DNA of 64,000 bases from Fibrobacter succinogenes. Its GTDB lineage: Bacteria > Fibrobacterota > Fibrobacteria > Fibrobacterales > Fibrobacteraceae. Each line of letters starts with the position of its first letter. Position 1 is the stretch's first letter. The translations under genes and the position numbers were made by a program. Positions 25,387 to 34,179 of this stretch are shown one piece after another. The stretch is from assembly GCA_902800815.1 (NCBI GenBank), contig CADCGB010000005.1, positions 1-64,000 of the forward strand. The letters run 5' to 3'. The notes beneath the pieces were generated by a model. That model saw only the letters and a program-made list of their open reading frames with translations. It was not told the origin of the DNA and did not search any database.

Positions 25387-26498
25387 AGTTCTCAAGGTAC
25401 CTAGTCTGGAATTTCCTCAAGATGTTCCTCATCGTGACCATCGGCGCCATCTTCATGTTCGCCGTGATTGACTTTGTGGGCAACATCAAGACTTGGCTTG
25501 CCCGCGACACGAAGGACGCTATCGACTACTACTTGTGCTACCTGCCGTACATGCTGTACCTCATCACGCCGGTATCCTTGTTTATTGCTGTGCTCGCCTC
25601 GGTGGGTAACATGTCCCGCCATCTGGAAATGAGCGCCATGCAGAGTTCGGGCCAGAGCCCGCTCAAGACGCTGTTCCCGATATTCTTCCTGGGCGTGCTT
25701 GCCTCGATTGGCTCGTACGAGATGAGCGAGCACTGGCTGCCCGATGCGAACCACAAGCGCCTCGAAATCATGGAGACGAACGCGCAAAAGAAGAAGAACC
25801 CACGCATTAAGGAAAAGAACGACTTCACGTTTATCGACAGCGAGAAGGCGAGCTGGTTCTTCAAGTTCTATTCGGGCAAGGCGAAGATGGGCCGCGATGT
25901 TGTGCTGCTCCTGCGCGAGCAGGGGAGGCTGGTGGAACGCTACGACGCGAAGACGGTGCGCTGGCTGGAGCCCGATACCACGAAGCCCGATTCCCTGCGC
26001 GAGGAACCGTGCTGGGTGTTCGAACGCGGCATGAAGCGCGTGTTCAACAAGGACGGCTCGGTGACGGTGCTGACGCTTAACAGGGAAAAGATGCTCGGGA
26101 AGGTGTTCACCCGGCCCGAGGACCTCATCAACGAGCGCCAGGTTTCCGACGAGATGGACTCGAAGATGGTGATGGAACGCATCGAGGTGCTCAAGCGCTC
26201 CGGCGAAGATACGCGTGCCATGGAGACCTCGCTACACTTCAAGCGCTCCGCTCACTGGATGAATTTGATCGTGCTCCTTATCGGGGCGGCCCTTTGCCAC
26301 CGATATAGCCGTTCTGGAGGGCTATCACAGAAGTTCGGTGTTGGCCTGTTGCTCGTTTTTAGTTATTATATTCTAGAAAGAATCGGATTGAAGATGGGTG
26401 AAAATGGGGCCCTGTCGCCTTTCCTGGCGGCTTGGATTAGCCATTTCCTGTATGCGGGTGTCGCCTGCTCCATGCTCTACCGTTCATTCCGGCTGTAA
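25383..26498 (+). CDS. lptG: LptG-like lipopolysaccharide export permease
   Basis: The product is a 371-residue YjgP/YjgQ family protein. It starts with YLVWNFLKMFLIVTIGAIFM, has the amphipathic EMSAMQSSGQSPLKTLFPI coupling segment and the conserved HWLPDANHKRLEI. It ends with C-terminal helices containing GAALCHRYSRSGG. With the preceding gene it forms the heterodimeric permease of the Lpt bridge. The ATGA overlap indicates coupled translation and equimolar synthesis. The ATPase LptB is not encoded in this window. Confidence 0.9.
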   Translation: MKFSRYLVWNFLKMFLIVTIGAIFMFAVIDFVGNIKTWLARDTKDAIDYYLCYLPYMLYLITPVSLFIAVLASVGNMSRHLEMSAMQSSGQSPLKTLFPIFFLGVLASIGSYEMSEHWLPDANHKRLEIMETNAQKKKNPRIKEKNDFTFIDSEKASWFFKFYSGKAKMGRDVVLLLREQGRLVERYDAKTVRWLEPDTTKPDSLREEPCWVFERGMKRVFNKDGSVTVLTLNREKMLGKVFTRPEDLINERQVSDEMDSKMVMERIEVLKRSGEDTRAMETSLHFKRSAHWMNLIVLLIGAALCHRYSRSGGLSQKFGVGLLLVFSYYILERIGLKMGENGALSPFLAAWISHFLYAGVACSMLYRSFRL

Positions 26499-26513
26499 GT
26501 TTCAGAGGACGCA

Positions 26514-28364
26514 ATGCAGATGTCGATAATCTTGTTCGTTGTTGCAGGCTTCCTCCTGGGTCTTTCGCTCCAGGGGGGGATGTTCCTGTTCCTTATCCCC
26601 TTTGCGGGTGTCGCCGCGGCTCTCGGTTACATGAACTTGCCGCGCGTTCCTGGCGGAAAGACCGCGACGCTCCCTGTGGTGGGCAGTGCGGTGCGCGCTA
26701 CGGGAATTACCCCTGCCGTCACGCCCGAGCTCAAGAATTCCTTCGGCGATTCCGATGCGGACTATAACGAACCCGGTTCGACCCTCCGTGTAAACCAGGT
26801 GTGGGCGCGCGCCGATGCCGACGTGAAGAAGGCTTTTGGCGATATGCTCGAGGGCCTCAAGCGCATTGTCCCGAACGTGCATTCCCTCGTGGTGTTCTCG
26901 CCCCTCAATTCTATGAAGGAGTGGGGGATCCGCGCGTATGCCTGCTCGAATCCCGAGGCGAAGATTGCGACCGACGTGAAGATTACCGAGAACACGGGCC
27001 TCATCAGCCAACTTTTCCGCCCCGACGTGAACCGCCTCCTGGAAGGGGACCTGCCGGGCGGCAAGCCGCTGCTCTACTACATCGATAACCCGATGATCAA
27101 GTCCGTAGTCGCGGTCCCGATGCTTGACCGCGGCAAGAACCGCGTGGGTGCTGTCGTGATGGATTCTCTCTATCCGTCCGCATTCAACCAGCATACGGCC
27201 CAGGCACTTACCTACATTGCGAGCACGCTCTATACGCTGTACTTCAAGAGCTTTGTCTCGGCGAAGAACTACATCGAGCAGCAGCAGTTCAGCGTGCTGT
27301 ACCACTACCAGCACCAGTTCTTCAAGAATATGTCGGTGAAGGAGATCTACCGCCAGATTTCCGAGTACGTGAAGGGCAACATTCCCTTCGACCGCATGAT
27401 GATCCTTGCTCTCGACCGCCAGAACGACTACAACCTGCATCAGGAACGTACGGGCCGCGTGGTGAGCTGCTACGGTATCGATGCCGACCAGTTCGAGAAC
27501 AAGACGTTTACGCTTTCCGACAAGGGCCTTGCAATCCTCGCGCTGTACCACAACCGTCCGGTGGAACGCACGTTCAACCAGTCGGCGTTCAATGCGTATA
27601 TCCCGCGTATCGATAGCCAGGAAAAGAAGAACATGGATATCCGCCAACTGTTCGTGATGCCGGTGCCTTCCGACGCGACCGCGGAACAGGCTGAACTCGC
27701 CATCTGCCTCGAAAGCCGCCGGAGCGACCGTTATTCCGAGCACGAGATGAACCTGCTCAAGGCGTTCGCGGGTGTTGCGGGTTTCGCATATGCGCGTGCC
27801 TGCCAGGTGGAACGCGACAAGGACTTGGCGACGCGCGATGGCCTTACCGGGCTTATCAACCACCGTACGCTCCACGAGAATTTGCGCACCGAGAAAATCC
27901 GTGCCGACCGCCAGAAATACAATATTGGCGTGCTCATGATGGATATCGACCACTTCAAGAACGTGAACGATACTTACGGCCACCCCATCGGCGACGTGGT
28001 CATCAAGGGAATTGCGGGCGCCATCAGTGGCGAAATCCGCAAGGAAATCGACGTGGTCGCCCGTTATGGTGGCGAGGAGTTTGTCGTTGGGCTCGTCGAT
28101 ACGACTCCCGAGGGGATGATCGAGACAGCCGAACGTATCCGCCAAGCGGTAATGAAGCTCGTGTTCGACGTGCACCAGCAGGATCCTCTCCGCGTGACGG
28201 TGAGTATCGGTGCCTTCCTCGTGACGCCAGACTTCCACGACATGAAGAAGGCGGTGAACTACGCTGACCAGGCGCTCTACAAGGCGAAGGAAGGTGGCCG
28301 TAACCAGGTCATCCAGTACACCGACCGTACTGCCGAGCACGTTGCCGTTGAACAAGGAGTTTAA
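26514..28364 (+). CDS. Membrane-anchored GAF-GGDEF diguanylate cyclase
   Basis: The product has 616 residues. There are two N-terminal helices (residues 4-40). GAF-like domains follow at about 100-250 (VVAVPMLDRGKNRVGAVVMD) and 265-430. The GGDEF domain (about 440-605) begins with DLATRDGLTGLINHRTL and has MDIDHFKNVNDTYGHPIGD and the active-site RYGGEEF. Nine residues before GGEEF a Lys replaces the Arg of the RxxD inhibitory site, so product inhibition may be absent. It should make cyclic di-GMP in response to a cytosolic signal. It sits in the lptF-lptG operon, 15 nt after lptG, and its stop overlaps the next start (TAATG). Confidence 0.93.
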   Translation: MQMSIILFVVAGFLLGLSLQGGMFLFLIPFAGVAAALGYMNLPRVPGGKTATLPVVGSAVRATGITPAVTPELKNSFGDSDADYNEPGSTLRVNQVWARADADVKKAFGDMLEGLKRIVPNVHSLVVFSPLNSMKEWGIRAYACSNPEAKIATDVKITENTGLISQLFRPDVNRLLEGDLPGGKPLLYYIDNPMIKSVVAVPMLDRGKNRVGAVVMDSLYPSAFNQHTAQALTYIASTLYTLYFKSFVSAKNYIEQQQFSVLYHYQHQFFKNMSVKEIYRQISEYVKGNIPFDRMMILALDRQNDYNLHQERTGRVVSCYGIDADQFENKTFTLSDKGLAILALYHNRPVERTFNQSAFNAYIPRIDSQEKKNMDIRQLFVMPVPSDATAEQAELAICLESRRSDRYSEHEMNLLKAFAGVAGFAYARACQVERDKDLATRDGLTGLINHRTLHENLRTEKIRADRQKYNIGVLMMDIDHFKNVNDTYGHPIGDVVIKGIAGAISGEIRKEIDVVARYGGEEFVVGLVDTTPEGMIETAERIRQAVMKLVFDVHQQDPLRVTVSIGAFLVTPDFHDMKKAVNYADQALYKAKEGGRNQVIQYTDRTAEHVAVEQGV

Positions 28365-29836
28365 TGGTGTTTACCATTCTTGACTGGATTGTCCTCGCGG
28401 CATACCTGCTGCTTTCCCTGTTTATCGGCCTCTGGGTTTCCCGCGGCAACAAGAACCTCAAGGAATACATGTTCGGTGGCGGTTCCATCCCGTGGGTCGC
28501 CGTGGGCATCAGCCTTATCGCCACATCCGTGAGCGCGACGACATTCCTCGGCGCGCCTGCCGACGTGTACGGCGACAACATGACCTTCCTCATGTTCCAG
28601 ATTGGTGCGCTCCTGAGTATCGTTGTTGTGGGATTTGTGTTTATCCCGAAGTTCCGCAGTTCGGGCATTAACAGCGCGTATGAACTTTTCGAGGTGCGTT
28701 TCGGTTCCAAGACGGTGCGCAGGCTTGCCGCCGTTTTCTACAGCTTGCATTTGCTGCTGCGTACGGGCATATTGCTCTATGCGCCCTCGCTCGTGCTCGC
28801 ACAGATTCTGCACGTAGACCTGAAGGTGGCTATCGTCGTGTCTGCCGCGGTTGCGATTTTCTACACGTGGTTCGGCGGCATCAAGGCGGTCATCTGGACC
28901 GACGTGATGCAGTTCTGCGTGTTCTTTGGCGGTGGCGTTCTGGTGCTAGTGCTTATCTCGAATGCCGTGGGCGGTTTCGGCGAGATGGCGGCCATGGCGA
29001 GCGAGGCCGGCAAGACCAAGTGGTGGGATGCCTCGATGGATGTTTCCAATGCGCGCACGCTTATCTCTGCGGGCTTCGCGTATGCTATTCTCGAGATTGC
29101 AATTCGCGGTTGTGACCAGCAGTTTGTACAACGTTATCTGAGTTGCAAGGACGTGAAGGCGGCGAACCGTTCGAGCGTGCTCTCGATGGTGCTTGGTTGT
29201 GCGGTTTCCATCCTCTTCTATTGGGTGGGCGCGGCTCTTTACGTTTATTACCAGAAGGCGCACGTTGCTGCGCTCCCCGAGGGTATTGGCCAGAATGACG
29301 TGTTCCCTTACTTTATTGTAAACGGCCTGCCCGTAGGTGTGACCGGCCTGATTGTCGCCGCCATCTGTGCGGCTGCCATGAGTAGCCTCTCGGGTGCCAT
29401 CAATTCCCTCAGCAACACCTCGGAACGCGATTTCCTCGGCTGGGATGAATCTGCAGGAATGGGCGGCCTCAAGCGTGCCAAGATCTGGACAGCCGTGTGG
29501 GGCGTACTTGGCGTGTTCTTCGCGCTGTTCGCCGCAACGCAGCAGGGGAGCCTCCTCAAGAATGCGCTCTTCTTTACCGGCCTCTTCACGGGCCCGCTGC
29601 TCGGCATGTTCCTGCTCGCCTTCTTCGTGAAGGGCCTCAGGAGTTGGCAGGTGATTGCCTCCGTGGTTTGCGGCATGGGGAGCCTCGTGCTTATCCAGGG
29701 AATCCCCGCTTTTGGTGTGCCCGCGGTCCTCGGCGACATCTTCAGCTGGCCTTGGATGCCGTTCATCAGCATGACGACCACCGTGCTTGTCGCTGTCGTG
29801 CTGAAGTTTGCGGCAATGCCGTTTGCGAAGAAATAG
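28364..29836 (+). CDS. Sodium:solute symporter (SSS/SLC5 family)
   Basis: The product has 490 residues and about 13 transmembrane helices. Family features are LKEYMFGGGSIPWVAVGISLIATSVSATTFLGAPADVYG (central part ISLIATSVSATTFLGAPAD), TWFGGIKAVIWTDVMQF, and FIVNGLPVGVTGLIVAAICAAAMSSLSGAINSLS (core AAICAAAMSSLSGAINS), which holds the Na2-site serines. The substrate cannot be read from the sequence; relatives carry sugars, sialic acid, proline or pantothenate. Its start overlaps the GGDEF stop, an unusual coupling of a transporter to a c-di-GMP enzyme. Confidence 0.92.
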   Translation: MVFTILDWIVLAAYLLLSLFIGLWVSRGNKNLKEYMFGGGSIPWVAVGISLIATSVSATTFLGAPADVYGDNMTFLMFQIGALLSIVVVGFVFIPKFRSSGINSAYELFEVRFGSKTVRRLAAVFYSLHLLLRTGILLYAPSLVLAQILHVDLKVAIVVSAAVAIFYTWFGGIKAVIWTDVMQFCVFFGGGVLVLVLISNAVGGFGEMAAMASEAGKTKWWDASMDVSNARTLISAGFAYAILEIAIRGCDQQFVQRYLSCKDVKAANRSSVLSMVLGCAVSILFYWVGAALYVYYQKAHVAALPEGIGQNDVFPYFIVNGLPVGVTGLIVAAICAAAMSSLSGAINSLSNTSERDFLGWDESAGMGGLKRAKIWTAVWGVLGVFFALFAATQQGSLLKNALFFTGLFTGPLLGMFLLAFFVKGLRSWQVIASVVCGMGSLVLIQGIPAFGVPAVLGDIFSWPWMPFISMTTTVLVAVVLKFAAMPFAKK

Positions 29837-29867
29837 GGTGATTTCCAAAAAAAAGGAGGTCGGAACG

Positions 29868-30650
29868 ATGATTGCAAAACTGCTTAACATCATCTGTCTC
29901 GTGTTGCTGATTGCCTGCGCGTGCGTCCTTATCCGCACGGTGAAGGCCGAACCCGCGGTTGTGCCTGCGGTTTCTTCTGACGGTACGACGGTGTACGACG
30001 TCCCGAAAATCGAGGTTTCGGTTTCGGAGTCCAAGAAGTTTGCCGCCGACAAGTTCGAGATGGGCTTCAGCCTCGAAATCCGCGGCAGGGACAAGGAAAC
30101 TGTAACTAGGCGTCTGGCGGAACGCCGCTCTGTGATTTTCGAAAACGTGAAGTCGCTTGAAATTCCGCAGTCCAACGTGGAGCAGAACAGCGTGGATGTC
30201 CGCAAGGATTGGTCGTACCGTAGTGGAAAGCGCGAACTTGTCGGTTACGTGGCCACGCAGAATTTTGTCGTTACGGTAAATCGCAAAATTGATGCCGCCG
30301 CTCTCGTGCAGGCGCTTGCGGCCGAGCCGGATGTCGAAATCCATAGGACGGCGGCCCAGCTTAAGGATGTCGATGGCGTCCAGTCGCAGGTTATCAAGGC
30401 TGCGGGCAAGAAGGCGCTGGCGAAGGCCCGCGACTATGCCGAAAGTGTTGACGCCAAGCTCGGTCGCGTTCTCCAGATTAACGGGGAAGGCGGCGGAATT
30501 ACCTACAATCGCAGGTACCGCACGAATGGCCTCATGATGGCGAAAGCGGCGATGTTGGACGGCGCTGCCGAAATGGCCCCCGACGAAAATGCCATCGCCG
30601 ATTCCGTCGAAGTCAGCGCTTCTGTCCGTATTGTCGTGGAACTGAAGTAA
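29868..30650 (+). CDS. SIMPL (DUF541) domain periplasmic protein
   Basis: The product has 260 residues. The start is fixed by a perfect AAGGAGGT eight nt before ATG 29868. One N-terminal helix (IICLVLLIACACVLI) acts as signal or anchor. The SIMPL domain follows: IEVSVSESKKFAADKFEMGF, SLEIPQSNVEQNSVDVRKDW, GYVATQNFVVTVNRKIDAA and a long helix AGKKALAKARDYAESVDAKLG, ending in VEVSASVRIVVELK. SIMPL proteins form oligomeric periplasmic assemblies of poorly known function. It is the last gene of the rightward operon. Confidence 0.85.
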   Translation: MIAKLLNIICLVLLIACACVLIRTVKAEPAVVPAVSSDGTTVYDVPKIEVSVSESKKFAADKFEMGFSLEIRGRDKETVTRRLAERRSVIFENVKSLEIPQSNVEQNSVDVRKDWSYRSGKRELVGYVATQNFVVTVNRKIDAAALVQALAAEPDVEIHRTAAQLKDVDGVQSQVIKAAGKKALAKARDYAESVDAKLGRVLQINGEGGGITYNRRYRTNGLMMAKAAMLDGAAEMAPDENAIADSVEVSASVRIVVELK

Positions 30651-30675
30651 GCCCCCAAAACTACTGCTCAACTGC

Positions 30676-30717
30676 GGCATTTTGTCAACCCGTTTTGGCG
30701 AAAAATGCCCCTTTTTT
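30676..30717 (+). terminator. Probable terminator after the SIMPL gene
   Basis: GGCATTTT (30676-30683) pairs with AAAATGCC (30702-30709) and is followed by CCTTTTTT. Confidence 0.6.
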
Positions 30718-30993
30718 GGGGTGTGAATATCTTCCCGGGAACCCCGAAACGGCTAAATGTTTGTGCCATAGGGAGTTGGATTTTCGGAAACCCGACTGGC
30801 GGTCGAGGTCCGGCGACAAGTATTTCACAAGTTGTTGATAAGTTTTTCGTATTATTACAAAAAAATTACTGCAAAATCAAAAAAAATCTCCCTTTTCCCA
30901 AAATCTTTTATTATCTTATTACCTACATCTTGTGGTGGTGGTCCGACCTCTTGCACAAGATGTAGTGTGTTGAACTTCTTTTTGGATTGGTAG
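30718..30993. other. AT-rich regulatory region before nrdD
   Basis: No gene is seen here. The first 100 nt are mixed. About 30820-30920 is strongly AT-rich with A and T runs and could contain the nrdD promoter, though no clear -35/-10 pair was found. The last 75 nt hold the two NrdR-like sites. No coherent reading frame with a ribosome binding site exists. Confidence 0.5.
30920..30968. promoter_or_regulatory. Pair of NrdR-box-like sites
   Basis: Two sites share the inverted 12-mer CTACATCTTGTG (30923-30934) / CACAAGATGTAG (30954-30965). The second, extended to GCACAAGATGTAGTGT (30953-30968), agrees with the NrdR box acaCwAtATaTwGtgt at about 13 of 16 positions. The first (30920-30935) is weaker. 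The centres are 31-33 bp apart, about three helical turns, as in known tandem NrdR boxes. The pair lies 26 nt upstream of nrdD. Confidence 0.7.
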
Positions 30994-33324
30994 ATGATTT
31001 TCACAGTAAGGAAGCGTGACGGCCGCGAAATGCCGTTCAACATCGAGAAGATTTCTGACGCCATTATCAAGGCCTTCCGCGCCTCTGGCGAACTCAACGA
31101 ACAGATTAAGGCATCCCAGGAACAGATTGACCTGCTTGGCCACGAAGACGTTTTGAGCAGTACTGCTCTAAAGGTAGCCGCCTACGCGGTGGGCCGCCTC
31201 GAGGCCGAAGGCAAGACCAAGCCGGACATCGAAGAGATCCAGGACGCCGTCGAAAAGGCGCTTACCGACAACAACTACGCCGATACCGCCAAGAGCTACA
31301 TCCTTTACCGTGCCGAGCGTACCCGCATCCGCGAGGTGAACACCCGCCTCATGCACACGCTCCGCGACATCACGTTCAGCTCCGCGAAGGAATCCGACCT
31401 CAAGCGCGAGAACGCGAACATAGATGGCGATACCGCCATGGGCACCATGCTCAAGTACGGTAGCGAATCTGCAAAGCACTTCTACACGATGATGATGCTC
31501 AAGCCCGAGCACAGCCGTGCACACCTGGATGGCGATATCCATATCCATGATTTGGATTTCTACTCGCTCACCATGACGTGCTGCCAGATCGACCTTATTA
31601 AGTTGTTCAAAAACGGCTTCAACACGGGTCACGGCCACCTCCGCGAACCGAAGGATATCCGCAGCTACGCTGCCCTCGCGGCGATTGCCATACAAAGTAA
31701 CCAGAACGACCAGCACGGCGGCCAGTCGGTGCCGAACTTCGACTACGCGATGGCAAACGGCGTGCGCATCACTTACCGCAAGGCCTACCTCTCCAACATG
31801 GTGAAGGCCCTCATCCTCTTTACCGGCAAGGAAGAAGAGGAACTCATGCCTATCGTCAAGAAGCTCCACTCCGAGATGGAGCAGATGGGCATGGTCGCAA
31901 CGCTCGTGCCGAACGAGAAGTTCGTGGAGACTGAAGCCCGCGAACTTTCCAAGACCTTCGATGCCGAGATGGTGATGAAGGCCCAGAAGTTCGCCGAGAA
32001 GCAGGCCTACGAAGAGACTGACAAGGCTACCTTCCAGGCGATGGAAGCGTTTGTCCACAACCTGAACTCCATGCACAGCCGCGCCGGTGCGCAGACTCCG
32101 TTCAGCAGCATCAACTACGGTATGTGCACCGATCCGGAAGCCCGCATGGTCATGCGTAACCTCCTTCTCACTACGGACGAGGGCCTGGGCGGTGGCGAGA
32201 CGGCTATCTTCCCGATTCAGATTTTCCGCGTGAAGAAGGGTATCAACCTCAACGAGGGCGACCCGAACTACGACCTGTTCAAGCTTGCCTGCCGCGTGAG
32301 TGCAAAGCGCCTGTTCCCGAACTTCAGCTTCCAGGATGCACCGTACAACCTGCAGTACTACAAGCCGGGCCATCCCGAAACCGAAATTTCGTACATGGGC
32401 TGCCGTACCCGCGTTATCGGTAACAACTACGACCCGAGCCGCGAAATCTCCTATGGTCGTGGCAACCTGAGCTTCACCTCTATCAACCTCCCGCGTATCG
32501 CCATCAAGATGCGCTCGGTGGACCTGTTCTTCAAGGAACTCGACCGCATGCTGCAGCTCGTGAGCGACCAGCTCATGGAACGCTTCGCCGTCCAGAGCCG
32601 CCGCAAGGTCAAGAACTTCCCGTTCCTCATGGGTCAGGGCGTGTGGATTGATTCCGACAAGCTTGGCTGGGAAGACACTGTGGGCGAGGTTATCAAGCAC
32701 GGCACGCTCTCCATCGGCTTTATCGGCCTTGCCGAAACCCTGGTGATGCTTACGGGCAAGCACCACGGTGAATCCGAAGCTAGCCAGGAACTCGGTCTCA
32801 AGATTATCGGCCACATGCGCGAATTTTGCGACAACGAGTCCAAGCGCCTCGGCCTCAACTTCAGCTTGCTCGCCACGCCTGCCGAAGGCCTTTCTGGCCG
32901 CTTCGTGCGTATGGACAAGAAGAAGTTCGGCGAGATCAAGGGCGTTACCGACCGCGACTACTACACCAACTCGTTCCACGTGCCGGTGTACTACAAGATT
33001 TCGGCCTTCAAGAAGCTTGCTCTCGAAGCCCCGTACCACGCGCTCACCAACGCGGGCCACATCAGCTACATCGAGCTCGATGGCGACCCGACGCAGAACC
33101 TCGACGCGTTCGAGAAGATCGTGCGCTACATGGCCGAGGTGGGTATCGGTTACGGTTCCATCAACCACCCGGTTGACCGTGACCCGGTCTGCGGATTCGT
33201 GGGCGTCATCGGCGACACCTGCCCCCGCTGCGGACGTAGCGATGGCCATTACATTTCTGAAGAAAAACTGAATGAACTCCGGAAGAAGTTCCCGGGAATG
33301 CCTGCTTTCCGAGGCATTAGATAA
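30994..33324 (+). CDS. nrdD: Anaerobic (class III) ribonucleoside-triphosphate reductase, catalytic part without glycyl-radical domain
   Basis: The product is a 776-residue class III reductase making dNTPs from NTPs without oxygen. Residues 1-95 form an ATP-cone (FTVRKRDGREMPFNIEKI). The catalytic barrel has GDIHIHDLDFYSLTMTCCQI, IQSNQNDQHGGQSVPNFDYA, MHSRAGAQTPFSSINYGM, GHPETEISYMGCRTRV and YGRGNLSFTSINLPRIA. Near the end a zinc-site half is visible (DTCPRCGRSDG). The expected C-terminal glycyl-radical segment is missing: the protein stops at TAA 33322-33324, 29 residues after CPRCG. The missing segment is encoded by the next small gene. The start is ATG 30994, preceded by weak ribosome binding. 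Confidence 0.95.
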   Translation: MIFTVRKRDGREMPFNIEKISDAIIKAFRASGELNEQIKASQEQIDLLGHEDVLSSTALKVAAYAVGRLEAEGKTKPDIEEIQDAVEKALTDNNYADTAKSYILYRAERTRIREVNTRLMHTLRDITFSSAKESDLKRENANIDGDTAMGTMLKYGSESAKHFYTMMMLKPEHSRAHLDGDIHIHDLDFYSLTMTCCQIDLIKLFKNGFNTGHGHLREPKDIRSYAALAAIAIQSNQNDQHGGQSVPNFDYAMANGVRITYRKAYLSNMVKALILFTGKEEEELMPIVKKLHSEMEQMGMVATLVPNEKFVETEARELSKTFDAEMVMKAQKFAEKQAYEETDKATFQAMEAFVHNLNSMHSRAGAQTPFSSINYGMCTDPEARMVMRNLLLTTDEGLGGGETAIFPIQIFRVKKGINLNEGDPNYDLFKLACRVSAKRLFPNFSFQDAPYNLQYYKPGHPETEISYMGCRTRVIGNNYDPSREISYGRGNLSFTSINLPRIAIKMRSVDLFFKELDRMLQLVSDQLMERFAVQSRRKVKNFPFLMGQGVWIDSDKLGWEDTVGEVIKHGTLSIGFIGLAETLVMLTGKHHGESEASQELGLKIIGHMREFCDNESKRLGLNFSLLATPAEGLSGRFVRMDKKKFGEIKGVTDRDYYTNSFHVPVYYKISAFKKLALEAPYHALTNAGHISYIELDGDPTQNLDAFEKIVRYMAEVGIGYGSINHPVDRDPVCGFVGVIGDTCPRCGRSDGHYISEEKLNELRKKFPGMPAFRGIR

Positions 33325-33348
33325 ACATTTAAACAAGGAGTAAAAACA

Positions 33349-33495
33349 ATGTCTGAAAAAGAAAAATCTCTCTATGGCGAAGGCGTGTGCTTCGAACGCA
33401 TCCGCCGCATCACGGGTTACCTCGTGGGTACGGTCGACCGTTTCAACAACGCAAAGCGTGCCGAAGTGAACGACCGCGTGAAGCACGGCGTATAA
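33349..33495 (+). CDS. Separate glycyl-radical domain of the class III ribonucleotide reductase
   Basis: This 48-residue gene has its own strong ribosome binding site (AAGGAG seven nt before the ATG). Residues 16-48 read ERIRRITGYLVGTVDRFNNA followed by KRAEVNDRVKHGV. This is the C-terminal finger loop of class III reductases, and the Gly in RRITGY carries the radical. Residues 1-15 (MSEKEKSLYGEGVCF) are an extra leader. The gene lies in the same reading frame as nrdD, separated by one TAA and eight codons. A small amount of read-through would make a normal-length fused enzyme. nrdG starts 1 nt after its stop. The peptide presumably docks on NrdD, is activated by NrdG and supplies the radical in trans, like the YfiD spare part of pyruvate formate-lyase. 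Confidence 0.9.
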   Translation: MSEKEKSLYGEGVCFERIRRITGYLVGTVDRFNNAKRAEVNDRVKHGV

Positions 33496-33496
33496 C

Positions 33497-34054
33497 ATGG
33501 ACGAATACCCGCGTTTGCGGATTGCCGGTATCGAGCCCGAATCATTCGTGGACGGTCCCGGAATCCGTATGACAGTCTTTACCCAGGGGTGCCATCACAA
33601 TTGCCCCGGGTGCCAGAATCCTCAGACCCACGATTTCAACGGGGGTCATTTTATTGATATTGAGGAAATCCTCTCGATGCTCGACGAGAACCCGCTGCTT
33701 GACGGCGTCACCTTCAGCGGTGGCGACCCGATGGACCAGGCGGCGGCGCTTATCCCGCTGGCTCGCGAGATCAAGGAACGTGGCAAGAACCTCGTGATTT
33801 TCACGGGTTACACGTACGAATACCTGCAGCAGCACTGGGAAGAAAAGCCGGAATTTCTGGAACTGCTTTCCTTTGCGGATATCCTGGTCGACGGCCCGTT
33901 CATCATGGCGAAGAAGTCGCTCGAGCTCAAGTTCCGCGGCTCCAGCAACCAGCGACTCATCGACGTGCAGCAGACCCTTACCGAGGGCCGCGTGGTGCTG
34001 CACAAGATACAGCTCAGGGAGATGGAAGAACATCCCGACTGGCATTTCGGGTAA
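33497..34054 (+). CDS. nrdG: Anaerobic ribonucleotide reductase activase (radical SAM)
   Basis: The product is a 185-residue radical SAM enzyme that installs the glycyl radical. It shows SFVDGPGIRMTVFTQGC, the cluster motif C-x3-C-x2-C in GCHHNCPGCQNPQTHDF, the SAM-binding VTFSGGDPMDQ and IFTGYTYE. The length is typical. It begins 1 nt after the small glycyl-radical gene. It completes the operon nrdD - radical peptide - nrdG. Confidence 0.96.
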   Translation: MDEYPRLRIAGIEPESFVDGPGIRMTVFTQGCHHNCPGCQNPQTHDFNGGHFIDIEEILSMLDENPLLDGVTFSGGDPMDQAAALIPLAREIKERGKNLVIFTGYTYEYLQQHWEEKPEFLELLSFADILVDGPFIMAKKSLELKFRGSSNQRLIDVQQTLTEGRVVLHKIQLREMEEHPDWHFG

Positions 34055-34101
34055 AAAACGCCTTTTTGTGGGTGTGATTACCCTGAAGCGAAAAAATAAG
34101 G

Positions 34102-34129
34102 TTCTCGCCTGGTGCAGGCGGGAATTTTT
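34102..34129 (+). terminator. Rho-independent terminator after nrdG
   Basis: TTCTCGCCTG and CAGGCGGGAA pair over 10 bp (one G-U) around GTG and are followed by TTTTT. Confidence 0.85.
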
Positions 34130-34179
34130 AATTTATATTAAGAAAACAAAATGTTTAGGGCCTTAAAGGGAGGAAATCC

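Noticed and set aside
30810-30840. Possible DnaA box (TTATCAACA on the minus strand) near nrdD
   Set aside because: It is a single near-match with no cluster, and not enough to call a DnaA site or origin.
30705-30965. 86-codon open frame upstream of nrdD
   Set aside because: It runs through the terminator, the AT-rich region and the NrdR-like sites, and has no ribosome binding site.
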